The position numbers were made by a program, and so were the translations under genes. The notes beneath the pieces were generated by a model. It made no database searches. It saw only the letters and a list, made by a program, of their open reading frames with translations, and was not told the origin of the DNA. From an uncultured Eubacteriales bacterium (lineage in GTDB: Bacteria; Bacillota; Clostridia; Lachnospirales; Lachnospiraceae), in the NCBI GenBank assembly GCA_900542465.1, contig UQNS01000010.1, positions 4,284 through 68,283 on the forward strand: 64,000 nt of DNA. The letters are read 5' to 3'. Shown here piece after piece: positions 16,017-25,316 of this stretch. The number at the start of each line of letters is the position of its first letter. Position 1 is the first letter of the stretch.

Positions 16017-18080
16017 GTGGCTAATCAGCAACAATACGGAGGAGACCAGATACAGGTCCTTGAAGGTCTTGAGGCTGTAAGAAAAAGACCTGGCATGTAC
16101 ATTGGAACCACTTCCTCAAGAGGATTGCATCATTTAGTATATGAGATCGTAGATAATGCTGTAGATGAAGCACTTGCAGGATATTGCGATACTGTTTATG
16201 TAACGATACACAAGGATAATTCTATAACGGTTGAAGACAATGGAAGAGGTGTACCTGTTGATATCAATCATAAGACAGGAAGACCGGCGGTAGAAGTAGT
16301 ATATACAGTCCTTCATGCCGGAGGAAAATTTGGAGGAGGAGGATACAAGGTATCCGGAGGACTCCATGGTGTAGGTGCTTCAGTCGTTAATGCCTTATCA
16401 GAATGGATGGAAGTCACTGTAAAAAGAGATGGAAAAATACATCAGCAGAAGTATGCAAGGGGCAAGATCCTTACAGACCTAACTGTTATAGGAGAATGTG
16501 ACCTGACAGACACAGGAACTAAAGTAACATTTCTTCCTGATAAAGAAATATTTAATCAGACGACCATTTATGATTTTGATGTTTTAAAAACAAGATTAAG
16601 GGAGATGGCGTTTCTTACCAAGGGTCTTAAGATCGTTTTGTGTGATGAGAGAACAGACGCGGAAATAAAAGATCAGATAAGAAAAGAAAAAACACTTAAA
16701 TCGGGAGATGATTACACGGAAGAAGCTTCCGAATCTCAGGAAAAGGATGAATCTTCAGAAGAAGTCAGATATTCATCAGATCAGGAAGAGTCAGGCAGGA
16801 AGAAAGAAGAGACATTTTTCTATGAGGGCGGCATAAAAGAGTTCGTCGAATATCTTAACAGGGCTAAAGAACCCTTGTACAGAGAGATCATCTATTGTGA
16901 AGGGATCAAGGATAAGATTACCGTAGAAGTGGCATTTCAGCATAATGACGGATATTCTGAAATGATAGAAGCCTTTGCCAATAATATTAATACTCCTGAC
17001 GGCGGCATGCATCTTACAGGCTTTAAGAATGCTATAACGAAAACATTTAATGATTATGCAAGAAAGAATAAGGTCCTTAAGGAAGGGGAGCCTGCTCTTT
17101 CAGGTGAAGATATTCGTGAGGGTCTCACTGCAATAATCAGCGTAAAAATAGAGAATCCTCAGTTTGAAGGACAGACAAAGCAGAAGCTTGGTAATGCTGA
17201 AGCAAGAAGCGCCGTAGAATCCGTTGTTACGGAGCAGCTGACTTATTTTCTTGAACAGAATCCAAATGTAGCAAAGAATATCTGCGAAAAATCATTACTC
17301 GCGCAGAGAGCGAGAGAAGCTGCCCGCAAGGCCAGAGATCTTACACGAAGAAAATCAGTTCTGGAAAATTCAGGTCTTCCGGGTAAACTTGCCGACTGTT
17401 CAGACAAGGATCCTGAAAAGTGTGAGATCTATATCGTAGAGGGAGATTCTGCAGGAGGTTCGGCTAAGAAGGCAAGGACTCGAGCGACTCAGGCTATCCT
17501 TCCACTCCGCGGAAAGATCCTTAATGTTGAAAAAGCCCGATTAGACAGAGTGTTGGAAAATGAAGAGATAAGAGCAATGATCACAGCCTTCGGAACGGGT
17601 ATCCATGAAGATTTCGATATATCTAAGCTCAGATATGGAAAGATCATTATAATGACGGATGCCGACGTGGATGGAGCTCATATAGCCACTCTTTTACTTA
17701 CATTCTTCTACAGGTTTATGCCGCAGCTTATTAAGGATGGGCACGTATACCTTGCACAGCCGCCGCTTTTTAAGGTGGAGAAGAATAAAAAGGTCTGGTA
17801 TGCATACTCAGATGAAGAACTTTCAGGGATCATCGATGAAATAGGGCGTGATCAGAATAACCGTATTCAGAGATATAAAGGTCTTGGTGAGATGGATGCT
17901 GAGCAGCTTTGGGAAACAACTATGGATCCAGAGAGAAGAATACTTCTCAGGGTAAATATAGATGAGGATTCAGAGTCAGAAGTTGATGTAACCTTCTCAA
18001 CGCTTATGGGAGATAAGGTAGAACCAAGAAGAGAATTTATTGAAGCTAATGCTAAGTATGTAAAGAATCTTGATATTTAA
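16017..18080 (+). CDS. gyrB: DNA gyrase subunit B
   Basis: ATPase subunit of gyrase, which introduces negative supercoils. 687 residues, longer than the usual ~640. It starts at GTG 16017 after AGGAGG. The GHKL ATP site (EIVDNAVDEALAG; GRGVPVDIN; GGLHGVGASVVNALS) and the TOPRIM domain (YIVEGDSAGGSAK; ILPLRGKILNVEKA; IIMTDADVDGAHI) are intact. An extra ~46-residue stretch rich in E, S, D and K (about residues 217-262) lies within the transducer region and explains the length. gyrA follows after 39 nt. Confidence 0.98.
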   Translation: MANQQQYGGDQIQVLEGLEAVRKRPGMYIGTTSSRGLHHLVYEIVDNAVDEALAGYCDTVYVTIHKDNSITVEDNGRGVPVDINHKTGRPAVEVVYTVLHAGGKFGGGGYKVSGGLHGVGASVVNALSEWMEVTVKRDGKIHQQKYARGKILTDLTVIGECDLTDTGTKVTFLPDKEIFNQTTIYDFDVLKTRLREMAFLTKGLKIVLCDERTDAEIKDQIRKEKTLKSGDDYTEEASESQEKDESSEEVRYSSDQEESGRKKEETFFYEGGIKEFVEYLNRAKEPLYREIIYCEGIKDKITVEVAFQHNDGYSEMIEAFANNINTPDGGMHLTGFKNAITKTFNDYARKNKVLKEGEPALSGEDIREGLTAIISVKIENPQFEGQTKQKLGNAEARSAVESVVTEQLTYFLEQNPNVAKNICEKSLLAQRAREAARKARDLTRRKSVLENSGLPGKLADCSDKDPEKCEIYIVEGDSAGGSAKKARTRATQAILPLRGKILNVEKARLDRVLENEEIRAMITAFGTGIHEDFDISKLRYGKIIIMTDADVDGAHIATLLLTFFYRFMPQLIKDGHVYLAQPPLFKVEKNKKVWYAYSDEELSGIIDEIGRDQNNRIQRYKGLGEMDAEQLWETTMDPERRILLRVNIDEDSESEVDVTFSTLMGDKVEPRREFIEANAKYVKNLDI

Positions 18081-18119
18081 ATTACCATTCCGGATTGCCT
18101 AAGAAAACGGAGAATGTAA

Positions 18120-20660
18120 ATGGATGAACATATTTTTGATAAAATAAATGAAGTCGACATGAAGAAGACCATGGAGACTTATTACATTGATTATGCCATG
18201 AGCGTTATAGCGGCTCGTGCGCTTCCGGATGTAAGAGATGGTCTGAAGCCGGTACAGAGAAGAATACTATTCTCTATGATCGAACTCAATAATGGTCCTG
18301 ATAAACCACACAGAAAATGTGCGCGTATCGTCGGTGATACCATGGGTAAATATCATCCGCATGGGGATTCTTCGATCTATGAAGCCTTGGTGAAGCTGGC
18401 CCAGGATTTTTCAACAAGATACCCTCTGGTCGACGGACATGGAAATTTCGGATCTGTTGACGGTGACGGCGCAGCGGCCATGCGATATACAGAAGCAAGA
18501 CTCAGTAAGATCTCTATGGAGATGCTTGCAGATATCAGCAAGGATACTGTAGATTTTATACCGAACTTCGATGAGACAGAGAAAGAGCCTACTGTACTGC
18601 CTGCAAGATATCCTAATCTTCTTGTAAACGGAACAAGCGGTATCGCCGTAGGTATGGCAACTAATATACCGCCTCACAATCTGGGTGAGATCATAAATGC
18701 AGTTGTCAGGATCATAGACAATATTGTGGAAAAAGATTCCGATACGGAAATAGAAGAACTGATGGATATCGTAAAAGGGCCTGATTTTCCGACAGGAGCG
18801 ACTGTAATAGGTAAAGCCGGGGTTGAAGAAGCCTACAGGACCGGAAGAGGAAAGATCAGGGTCCGTGCGGTAACTGACATTGAGCCGATGACGAATGGTA
18901 AGAACAGGATCATAGTTACAGAACTCCCTTACATGGTAAATAAGGCACGACTTATTGAAAAAATAGCTGATCTTGTAAAAGATAAGAGGATAGACGGCAT
19001 TACAGAGCTCAGGGATGAGTCGGACAGAACAGGTATGCGTATATGCATAGAGTTAAGAAGAGATGTTAATGCAAACGTGCTTCTTAATCAATTGTACAAG
19101 CACACTCAGCTGCAGGATACATTTGGCGTGATCATGCTTGCTTTGGTAAACAATGAACCAAAGGTCCTTAATCTCAAAGAAATGCTCGTTCACTACCTGA
19201 GTCATCAGGAAGAAGTAGTGACCAGAAGGACCAGATATGATCTTAACAAGGCTGAAGAGAGAGCGCATATTCTCGAAGGATTGATAATAGCGCTGGATAA
19301 TATAGATAGGGTCATATCGATCATCAGAGGCTCAGAGACCGTAGCTGAGGCGAAAGAAGGTCTTTGTACTGAGTTCAGACTCACAGATGCCCAAGCTCAG
19401 GCTATCGTTGATATGCGTCTTAGAGTCCTTACGGGACTTGAAAGAGAAAAGCTGGAAACGGAACTGAAAGAACTTCTTGAGAAGATCAAATATTTCAAGG
19501 AGATCCTTGCAGACAGGAAAAAGCTTCTTGGCGTGATCAGAGAAGAGATAAGCCTGATATCTGAGAAGTACTCAGATGAGAGACGTACTCAGATCAACTT
19601 TGACGAGTTCGATCTGAATGATGAGGATCTTATACCAGATGTTCCAATCGTTATTTCAAGAACTAATCTAGGATATATAAAGAGGCAGACGCCTGATAAC
19701 TTTAAAGCCCAGAAACGCGGCGGTAAAGGGATCAAGGGAATGCAGACGATAGATGAGGATTATATACAGGATCTTTTCATGACCACCACTCATCATGCCC
19801 TTACATTCTTTACAAGCAAGGGAAGGGTCTATAAACTTAAAGCTTATGAAATTCCTGAAAGTTCACGGACATCGAGAGGTACGGCGATCATCAATCTGCT
19901 GCAGCTGCAGCCTGATGAGAAGATCACGGCGATAATTCCGATAGATCTGAAAAATATCAGTGAAGAAGATTATCTTTTCATGGCAACAAAGAAGGGTATC
20001 GTAAAGAAAACTGAAATATCCAACTTTGCAAATATCCGTAAGATAGGCATACAGGCAATTACACTTCGAGAGGACGATGAACTCATAGGTGTAAAAATGA
20101 CTGATGGCAGCAAGAATATCGCAATGATATCCAGAAATGGTCTGAGTATCTGTTTTGATGAGTCAGATGTAAGGGATATGGGCCGAAATGCCATGGGTGT
20201 TAAGGGAATGACGCTTGAAGAGGATGATGAGATAGTTTCAATGCAGGTGTTCCCGGTAACTGATGAAAGCGGTGCAGAGGCTTCGACAATGCTCTACGTC
20301 TCAGAATTCGGTCTTGGAAAAAGGACTGAAATAGGTGAATATAAGATACAGAAGCGAGGCGGCAAGGGCCTTATCTGCTACAAGGCAAATGAAAAAAGCG
20401 GTAAGCTCATCGGAGCCAAGATGGTAGGAGATGGGAATGAACTCATGATTATTACGACAGAGGGGATCCTTATTCGTCTCCGTTGTGAGGAGATACCTGT
20501 AGTTGGCAGATCTACGACAGGAGTTAAGCTCATTAATCTGGACAAGGGCGTAAGCGTGGCGACTATAGCCAAAATGCGCAGTATTCCGGAAGATGAAGAA
20601 GATGCACAAGCTGAAGAAGAGGCTGATTCCGAGGATAATGAAACTTCTGTAGAAGAATAA
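18120..20660 (+). CDS. gyrA: DNA gyrase subunit A
   Basis: Breakage-reunion subunit of gyrase. 846 residues. The catalytic Tyr lies in AAAMRYTEARLSKIS. The quinolone-resistance region reads HPHGDSSIYEALVKLAQ, with Ser and Glu at the usual 83/87-equivalent positions, so no resistance change is obvious. The GyrA box QKRGGKG (about residue 538) opens the C-terminal beta-pinwheel, and a second QKRGGKG lies further on near 744. An acidic tail (EDEEDAQAEEEADSEDNE) ends the protein. A strong terminator follows. Confidence 0.98.
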   Translation: MDEHIFDKINEVDMKKTMETYYIDYAMSVIAARALPDVRDGLKPVQRRILFSMIELNNGPDKPHRKCARIVGDTMGKYHPHGDSSIYEALVKLAQDFSTRYPLVDGHGNFGSVDGDGAAAMRYTEARLSKISMEMLADISKDTVDFIPNFDETEKEPTVLPARYPNLLVNGTSGIAVGMATNIPPHNLGEIINAVVRIIDNIVEKDSDTEIEELMDIVKGPDFPTGATVIGKAGVEEAYRTGRGKIRVRAVTDIEPMTNGKNRIIVTELPYMVNKARLIEKIADLVKDKRIDGITELRDESDRTGMRICIELRRDVNANVLLNQLYKHTQLQDTFGVIMLALVNNEPKVLNLKEMLVHYLSHQEEVVTRRTRYDLNKAEERAHILEGLIIALDNIDRVISIIRGSETVAEAKEGLCTEFRLTDAQAQAIVDMRLRVLTGLEREKLETELKELLEKIKYFKEILADRKKLLGVIREEISLISEKYSDERRTQINFDEFDLNDEDLIPDVPIVISRTNLGYIKRQTPDNFKAQKRGGKGIKGMQTIDEDYIQDLFMTTTHHALTFFTSKGRVYKLKAYEIPESSRTSRGTAIINLLQLQPDEKITAIIPIDLKNISEEDYLFMATKKGIVKKTEISNFANIRKIGIQAITLREDDELIGVKMTDGSKNIAMISRNGLSICFDESDVRDMGRNAMGVKGMTLEEDDEIVSMQVFPVTDESGAEASTMLYVSEFGLGKRTEIGEYKIQKRGGKGLICYKANEKSGKLIGAKMVGDGNELMIITTEGILIRLRCEEIPVVGRSTTGVKLINLDKGVSVATIAKMRSIPEDEEDAQAEEEADSEDNETSVEE

Positions 20661-20665
20661 AAACC

Positions 20666-20708
20666 AGCCTTAAGGTCTGAAGACAGACTTTAAGGCTTTT
20701 AGTTTTTT
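20666..20708 (+). terminator. Terminator after gyrA
   Basis: 14-bp stem agccttaaggtctg / cagactttaaggct (one wobble) with a 4-nt loop, then TTT-AG-TTTTTT. It ends 15 nt before the fumarase alpha start codon. Confidence 0.88.
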
Positions 20709-20723
20709 AGAAAAGAGAAAAAA

Positions 20724-21578
20724 ATGAGGGAAATAAGCCTTATAGAAGTTACAAAAAATATCAGAGAAATGTGTATAGAGGCTAATTATTTTCTTGAAGA
20801 AGATGTAAAGAAGGCCTTAAACAGAGCATGCAAAACAGAAAGTTCACCAATTGGAATTTCCGTATTGGAACAGCTTGAGGAAAATCTTGAGATCTCCGAA
20901 AAAGAAATGATCCCAATATGTCAGGATACGGGAATGGCGGTTATATTCCTGGAGATAGGTCAGGATGTACATTTGGTCGATGGAGACCTGTCAGAGGCGG
21001 TAAATGAAGGTGTCAGACAGGGTTATGAGGAAGGTTTTTTAAGAAAATCCGTAGTGAATGATCCTCTTGAAAGAGTAAATACAGGTGATAACACGCCTGC
21101 GATCATCCATACGGAGATCGTTCCTGGGGATAAAGTAAAGATTTCTCTTTCACCTAAAGGCTTTGGAAGCGAGAACATGAGCAGGATATTTATGCTTAAG
21201 CCCGCCGACGGGCTCGAAGGAGTAAAAAAGTCTGTTCTCAGAGCCGTAGAGGAGGCAGGGCCCAATGCCTGTCCTCCATTTGTAGTTGGTGTAGGTATAG
21301 GGGGAGATTTTGAAAAAGCTGCTATTCTTTCTAAAAAGGCGCTGATGAGAGAGTTATCTACAGGTTATGAGAGTACATACAGGCAGGATTATGTGGATGA
21401 TCTTGAAGAGGAGCTTCTCAAAGAGGCCAATGAACTTGGGCTGGGTCCAGCAGGTCTGGGCGGAAAGAATACGGTCCTTGCTGTAAATATTGAAACCTAT
21501 CCGACGCATATAGCCGGTCTGCCGGTAGCCGTAAATATATGCTGTCACGTCGACAGACATAAATCTAGGATAATCTGA
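20724..21578 (+). CDS. Class I fumarate hydratase, alpha subunit
   Basis: [4Fe-4S]-dependent interconversion of fumarate and malate; the alpha subunit carries the cluster. 284 residues of the two-subunit FumA/TtdA type. Cluster Cys candidates are visible in PICQDTGMAVIF (about 67), GPNACPPFVVGVGIGG (about 182) and VNICCHVDRHK near the C-terminus. The beta-subunit gene begins 10 nt downstream. L-tartrate dehydratase alpha is the alternative, since the families are closely similar. The ribosome binding site is weak, and the gyrA terminator lies immediately upstream. Confidence 0.9.
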   Translation: MREISLIEVTKNIREMCIEANYFLEEDVKKALNRACKTESSPIGISVLEQLEENLEISEKEMIPICQDTGMAVIFLEIGQDVHLVDGDLSEAVNEGVRQGYEEGFLRKSVVNDPLERVNTGDNTPAIIHTEIVPGDKVKISLSPKGFGSENMSRIFMLKPADGLEGVKKSVLRAVEEAGPNACPPFVVGVGIGGDFEKAAILSKKALMRELSTGYESTYRQDYVDDLEEELLKEANELGLGPAGLGGKNTVLAVNIETYPTHIAGLPVAVNICCHVDRHKSRII

Positions 21579-21588
21579 GAGGATCATT

Positions 21589-22182
21589 ATGGAAAAGCAT
21601 ATAAAACTGCCGCTTTCAAAAGATGAGGCGAAGAAACTCAGATCAGGTGATACTGTACTTCTGTCAGGTATGATCTATGCGGCGAGGGATGCTGCACATA
21701 AAAGAATTTCTGATAAACTGGACGAAAATGGATTTCCAGAGGATCTGAGCGTAATCTCAAATACAGAATTAAATGAATTAAGAAAAAAAGCGGAAAGGAT
21801 ACTTCCTATAAAGCTGGAGGGAAATCTGATCTACTATATGGGGCCGTCACCGGCCAGACCGGGGAAGGTGATCGGCTCTGCAGGGCCTACGACAGCAGGG
21901 CGGATGGACAGATATACTCCAAGGCTTCTGGACCTTGGCCTTGCTGGGACGATCGGTAAGGGAAGAAGAAGTGAAGATGTAATAAAAGGGATAAGGAGAA
22001 ATTCATCCGTTTATTTTGCTGCAGTTGGAGGAGCAGGAGCCCTGTTGTCCAAATGTATCATATCTTCAGAAGTAATTGCCTATGATGATCTGGGGCCGGA
22101 GGCAATCAGAAGATTAGAGGTAGAAGATCTGCCGGTTATTGTTGTTGTTGATTGTGAAGGAAACAATTTATATATGCAATAA
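21589..22182 (+). CDS. Class I fumarate hydratase, beta subunit
   Basis: 197 residues, partner of the alpha subunit. It has the beta-domain landmarks GDTVLLSGMIYAARDAAHKR, YYMGPSPARPGKVIGSAGPT-type loop and TAGRMDRYTP, then GKGRRSEDV and a C-terminal GPEAIRRLEVEDLPVIVV. GAGG lies 9 nt before the ATG. Together the pair replaces the single-chain class I enzyme in many Clostridia. Confidence 0.92.
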   Translation: MEKHIKLPLSKDEAKKLRSGDTVLLSGMIYAARDAAHKRISDKLDENGFPEDLSVISNTELNELRKKAERILPIKLEGNLIYYMGPSPARPGKVIGSAGPTTAGRMDRYTPRLLDLGLAGTIGKGRRSEDVIKGIRRNSSVYFAAVGGAGALLSKCIISSEVIAYDDLGPEAIRRLEVEDLPVIVVVDCEGNNLYMQ

Positions 22183-22201
22183 ACAGATAGGGGGAATTAT
22201 C

Positions 22202-23389
22202 ATGGGGATTTTCAAGTCGGGCAAGGGTGAATTCAGCGAAGAAGACAGAGAGTCTTTTATAAGCCCGGAATATGCCGATCAATATATAAAAAAGCCAAAA
22301 TACGAGGAGCCTGATATAAGCGAAGACGTTGTCACCGGAGCAGTTGAGGACGAAGAAGATACATGTGATATATGCGGAAGTAAGCTGGGCTTTTTTTCAA
22401 AGAACAAGGTAGCAAGAAATTTATATATTTGTAATGACTGTGCTGACAAGTCCGGTATCATGAGACATCTTAAAGAAGTAAAAAAGCTTCCGGCAGAGAC
22501 TATAGAAAGAATTATTATTAAAAAAATCGACAAAGCCAAAGGATTTGTGGTTACAAAGTCGGTCGACAAGTATTTTTTTGTGGATGAAGAAATGGAGATG
22601 TGGACGATCCCGTATATTACCGGTCTGACCAGAAATAAGGCAAATATAGATCCGGAAGAAATATATCCGTTTGAAATAATTGAGGAATATTTTCTGATCG
22701 ATGACGGAAAGATAATCGCCGGGGGCGGAAAAAAGCATGAACCGATAAATGGACTCTTATTGGCGGGAAATGTTGCGGCAGATGCAGAGCCTAAATGCAG
22801 CAGTCTTCAGATAAAGATCAACATCGATAATATATCCGGACCATCAGTTTTTGTGGATCTCATAGCTAAACCGACCGACAGGTCAGGCAGCAGATATAAT
22901 ATGGCATTAGTAAGTGCACAGAAGATCCTGGGCATACTGGAAGATATATGTCAAAGGGAAGCTGTTGGTGCAGGTATCAGTGTTCCTATATATGATCCCG
23001 AAACAGAAGTAATTCCCGGAATAGAGGTGGATAACAGCAGAGATGCAGAGCCCGAGAGCAGATTTGATAATGTAAAGATCCTTAATGTCGATGAAATAAA
23101 CAGAAGGCTCCACCCAACCAAAAGAGAGGGATATAAAAGGCCGGCAGAGAGTACAGAAGTTCAGGAACAAAAGGAAGATATGCAGAGTGAAGATTCTACC
23201 AGGGTCTTTAATCCTGTCTCAAAGGCGGAAGTCCATACAGATACCGGGACAGGTAAAAGAGGACCATATTACCGTCAGCCGGGCTTTTCCGTTACGGAAG
23301 AGATAAAAAAATATAAAGAATTACTGGATATGGGAGCAATTACTGAAGAGGAATATAACGCAAAGAAAAAACAGTTACTAGAGCTTTAA
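22202..23389 (+). CDS. Zinc-ribbon (DUF4428-like) protein with C-terminal SHOCT domain
   Basis: 395 residues from the ATG at 22202, preceded by AGGGGG; a longer frame from 22139 overlaps fumarase beta. An acidic N-terminus leads to a four-Cys ribbon CDICGSKLGF...YICNDCADK (about 53-80), similar to DUF4428. The middle (about 95-270) looks like a mixed alpha/beta domain. The last 30 residues (EIKKYKELLDMGAITEEEYN then KKKQLLEL) are a clear SHOCT module, an oligomerisation element found at the C-termini of many bacterial proteins. No signal peptide or membrane segment is present. The function is unknown. Confidence 0.75.
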   Translation: MGIFKSGKGEFSEEDRESFISPEYADQYIKKPKYEEPDISEDVVTGAVEDEEDTCDICGSKLGFFSKNKVARNLYICNDCADKSGIMRHLKEVKKLPAETIERIIIKKIDKAKGFVVTKSVDKYFFVDEEMEMWTIPYITGLTRNKANIDPEEIYPFEIIEEYFLIDDGKIIAGGGKKHEPINGLLLAGNVAADAEPKCSSLQIKINIDNISGPSVFVDLIAKPTDRSGSRYNMALVSAQKILGILEDICQREAVGAGISVPIYDPETEVIPGIEVDNSRDAEPESRFDNVKILNVDEINRRLHPTKREGYKRPAESTEVQEQKEDMQSEDSTRVFNPVSKAEVHTDTGTGKRGPYYRQPGFSVTEEIKKYKELLDMGAITEEEYNAKKKQLLEL

Positions 23390-23435
23390 ATTGCTTAAAT
23401 AATTCAGACGATAAGGGAAAAAGGAGAAGGAAAAA

Positions 23436-24782
23436 ATGAAAAGTAAATTGACATGGGGGGAGACTGTGTCCGTTGCCAGCCTGCTGTTTGGCTTGTTTTT
23501 CGGCGCGGGAAATCTGATCTTCCCGGCGTTTATGGGACAAGCAGCAGGCAGAAACATGCTGCCCGCCTTGACAGGCTTTTTGGTTACAGGAGTAGGTCTG
23601 CCGCTTATGGGAGTAATTTCGCTTGGAATTACGCGTACTTCGGGACTGCAGGAGTTGAGCAGCAGAAATGGAAAAAGTTACGGATACTTTTTTACATGCG
23701 CGCTTTATTTAACGATAGGGCCGTTTTTTGCGATACCAAGATGCTTTACTGTCCCGTTTGAAACAGGAATAGTACCGCTTTTGCCGAAGTCCTTCTCACC
23801 TAAGCTGGCTTTATTTATATTTTCACTTATATTCTTTGCCATAATGCTTTTCTTTTCTCTGAAGCCCGGAAAAATACTGGACTGGATAGGAAAGTTTCTT
23901 ACTCCCGCATTCCTTGCGGTATTTGGGTGGATAATGATAACGGCGCTTATAAGGCCGGCAGGCGGGATAGCAAGTGCAGAACCGGTCGGAGATTATGCGA
24001 TAAATCCATTTGTAAAGGGTCTGCTTGAGGGCTACAACACGATGGATGCTCTGGCAGGGCTTGCATTTGGCATAATAATTGTAAATGTGATCAGATCCCT
24101 AGGCGTCACAATACCTGGGGATATAGCCAAAAGTACGATCCGTTCAGGTATATTGACGGCTGTTATCATGTCTGTTATTTATGCGATAACGACTGTCGTA
24201 GGAGTACAGAGCCTGGGGATAATTCCTCATGCAAATAATGGAGGGGAAGTCCTGTCTGCGGTTGCAAGGCATTATTACCATGGTATAGGCGGATATCTGC
24301 TTGCGATAATGATCTTCTTTGCCTGCCTTAAGACCACGATAGGACTTGTGACCAGCTGTGGAGAAACTTTTGAGAAAATGTTTCCGGGAAAGCTATCTTA
24401 TAAAAAATGGGCCATAATATTTAGTCTGATATCACTTGCAATTGCAAATGTAGGTCTTTCGGGGATCATCAAGCTGTCTATACCGGTGCTTATGATGCTC
24501 TATCCATTAGCCATGACGCTTATTCTTCTGGCCCTGACAGAGAAGTTGTTTCGGAAGGATCAGACAACGTACAGGATAGTGACATTTGTGACACTTATAT
24601 GTGCGGTCGGCGATCTGGTCGCAAACCTGCCCCAAGAAGCTGTAAGCTTCCTGCATATAGGATTTATTCCGGAGTTTTTTGCCAGGATACTTCCGCTTTA
24701 TAAAATAGGGTTGGGATGGATGCTACCCGCAGGAGCTGCATTTTGTGTTGCTTTAGTAATTTACAGGATAAAAGAGAGCTGA
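23436..24782 (+). CDS. brnQ: Branched-chain amino acid carrier BrnQ
   Basis: Sodium-coupled importer of leucine, isoleucine and valine. 448 residues, about 12 hydrophobic segments, no signal peptide. The family start (LLFGLFFGAGNLIFPAFMGQ near 12-31) and the central GPFFAIPRCFTVPFE segment fit BrnQ (LIVCS family). AAGGAGAAGG precedes the ATG. It is monocistronic; a structured RNA candidate lies immediately downstream. Confidence 0.95.
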   Translation: MKSKLTWGETVSVASLLFGLFFGAGNLIFPAFMGQAAGRNMLPALTGFLVTGVGLPLMGVISLGITRTSGLQELSSRNGKSYGYFFTCALYLTIGPFFAIPRCFTVPFETGIVPLLPKSFSPKLALFIFSLIFFAIMLFFSLKPGKILDWIGKFLTPAFLAVFGWIMITALIRPAGGIASAEPVGDYAINPFVKGLLEGYNTMDALAGLAFGIIIVNVIRSLGVTIPGDIAKSTIRSGILTAVIMSVIYAITTVVGVQSLGIIPHANNGGEVLSAVARHYYHGIGGYLLAIMIFFACLKTTIGLVTSCGETFEKMFPGKLSYKKWAIIFSLISLAIANVGLSGIIKLSIPVLMMLYPLAMTLILLALTEKLFRKDQTTYRIVTFVTLICAVGDLVANLPQEAVSFLHIGFIPEFFARILPLYKIGLGWMLPAGAAFCVALVIYRIKES

Positions 24783-24811
24783 TATTTTAAATATCCCCCA
24801 TACCCGCTTAC

Positions 24812-24973
24812 TATAATAGTTGCAATCTGATAACATGAACCTGCCCGTTGAAGAGGAGGGGAGTTTCGGGCCTACCGATTGCAATTTATACTCACATCCT
24901 GTTTAGTAGTTTATCTCTCCAATAAACCTCCTCCTCAGAGTAAAGAGCTGCAACTCCCGGTTGCAGTTTTTTT
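24812..24973 (+). ncRNA. Candidate stand-alone structured RNA with its own terminator
   Basis: No reading frame covers this stretch. It has a TATAAT (24812-24817), a pairing TTGCAATC/GATTGCAA (24820-24827 with 24877-24884) enclosing GCCCG/CGGGC (24843-24847 with 24867-24871), a second hairpin GTTTAT/ATAAAC (24908-24926), and a terminator CTGCAAC-tcccg-GTTGCAG (24948-24966) with T7. A purine run GAGGAGG (24853-24859) is exactly complementary to CCTCCTC (24927-24936), and GTTGCAA at the 5' end could also pair with the terminator's left arm, so alternative folds exist. It does not match the SRP RNA apical motif. A 6S-like or antisense-Shine-Dalgarno sRNA role is only a guess. The -35 box is poor. 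Confidence 0.55.
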
Positions 24974-25022
24974 AATGCGGAAAACCTATTTGGATCAAGG
25001 GAAGAATAAATGAGAAAAACAT

Positions 25023-25051
25023 TTGACAAGCGAGTATTTCTCTGATAGAAT
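25023..25051 (+). promoter_or_regulatory. Promoter of tRNA-Ser
   Basis: TTGACA (25023-25028) and TAGAAT (25046-25051), 17-bp spacing, 20 bp before the mature tRNA. Confidence 0.88.
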
Positions 25052-25071
25052 GCACTTTGCCTATGTGTTAT

Positions 25072-25159
25072 GGAGAAATACTCAAGAGGCTGAAGAGGCG
25101 CCCCTGCTAAGGGTGTAGGTCGGGCAACCGGCGCGAGGGTTCAAATCCCTCTTTCTCCG
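25072..25159 (+). tRNA. tRNA-Ser (anticodon GCT)
   Basis: 88-nt class II tRNA. The acceptor GGAGAAA pairs with TTTCTCC; the anticodon stem CGCCC/GGGTG encloses CTGCTAA (anticodon GCT, reads AGC/AGU). The long variable arm and T-arm GGGTTCAAATCCC are clear. CCA is not encoded. Confidence 0.95.
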
Positions 25160-25170
25160 CTTTTGGCAGG

Positions 25171-25217
25171 AAGAAGTTTCGTATTGACATTCAGTCGATC
25201 GGGGCTTCTTTTTTTAT
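25171..25217 (+). terminator. Terminator after tRNA-Ser
   Basis: AGAAGTTTCG pairs with CGGGGCTTCT (three G-U wobbles) around an 18-nt loop, followed by T8. Confidence 0.75.
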
Positions 25218-25316
25218 TTGCTTTTTGTTTAAAAAGTTTTGCACATAAATTAAATAAGGTAATTAAGAATGCTAAAATAAAAGAAGAGGATAAATATAAA
25301 ACAGGGGGATAAGGCG

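Noticed and set aside
24812..24973. SRP (4.5S/6S) RNA identity for the ncRNA candidate
   Set aside because: The conserved apical GGAAGGAAGCAG-type motif is absent.
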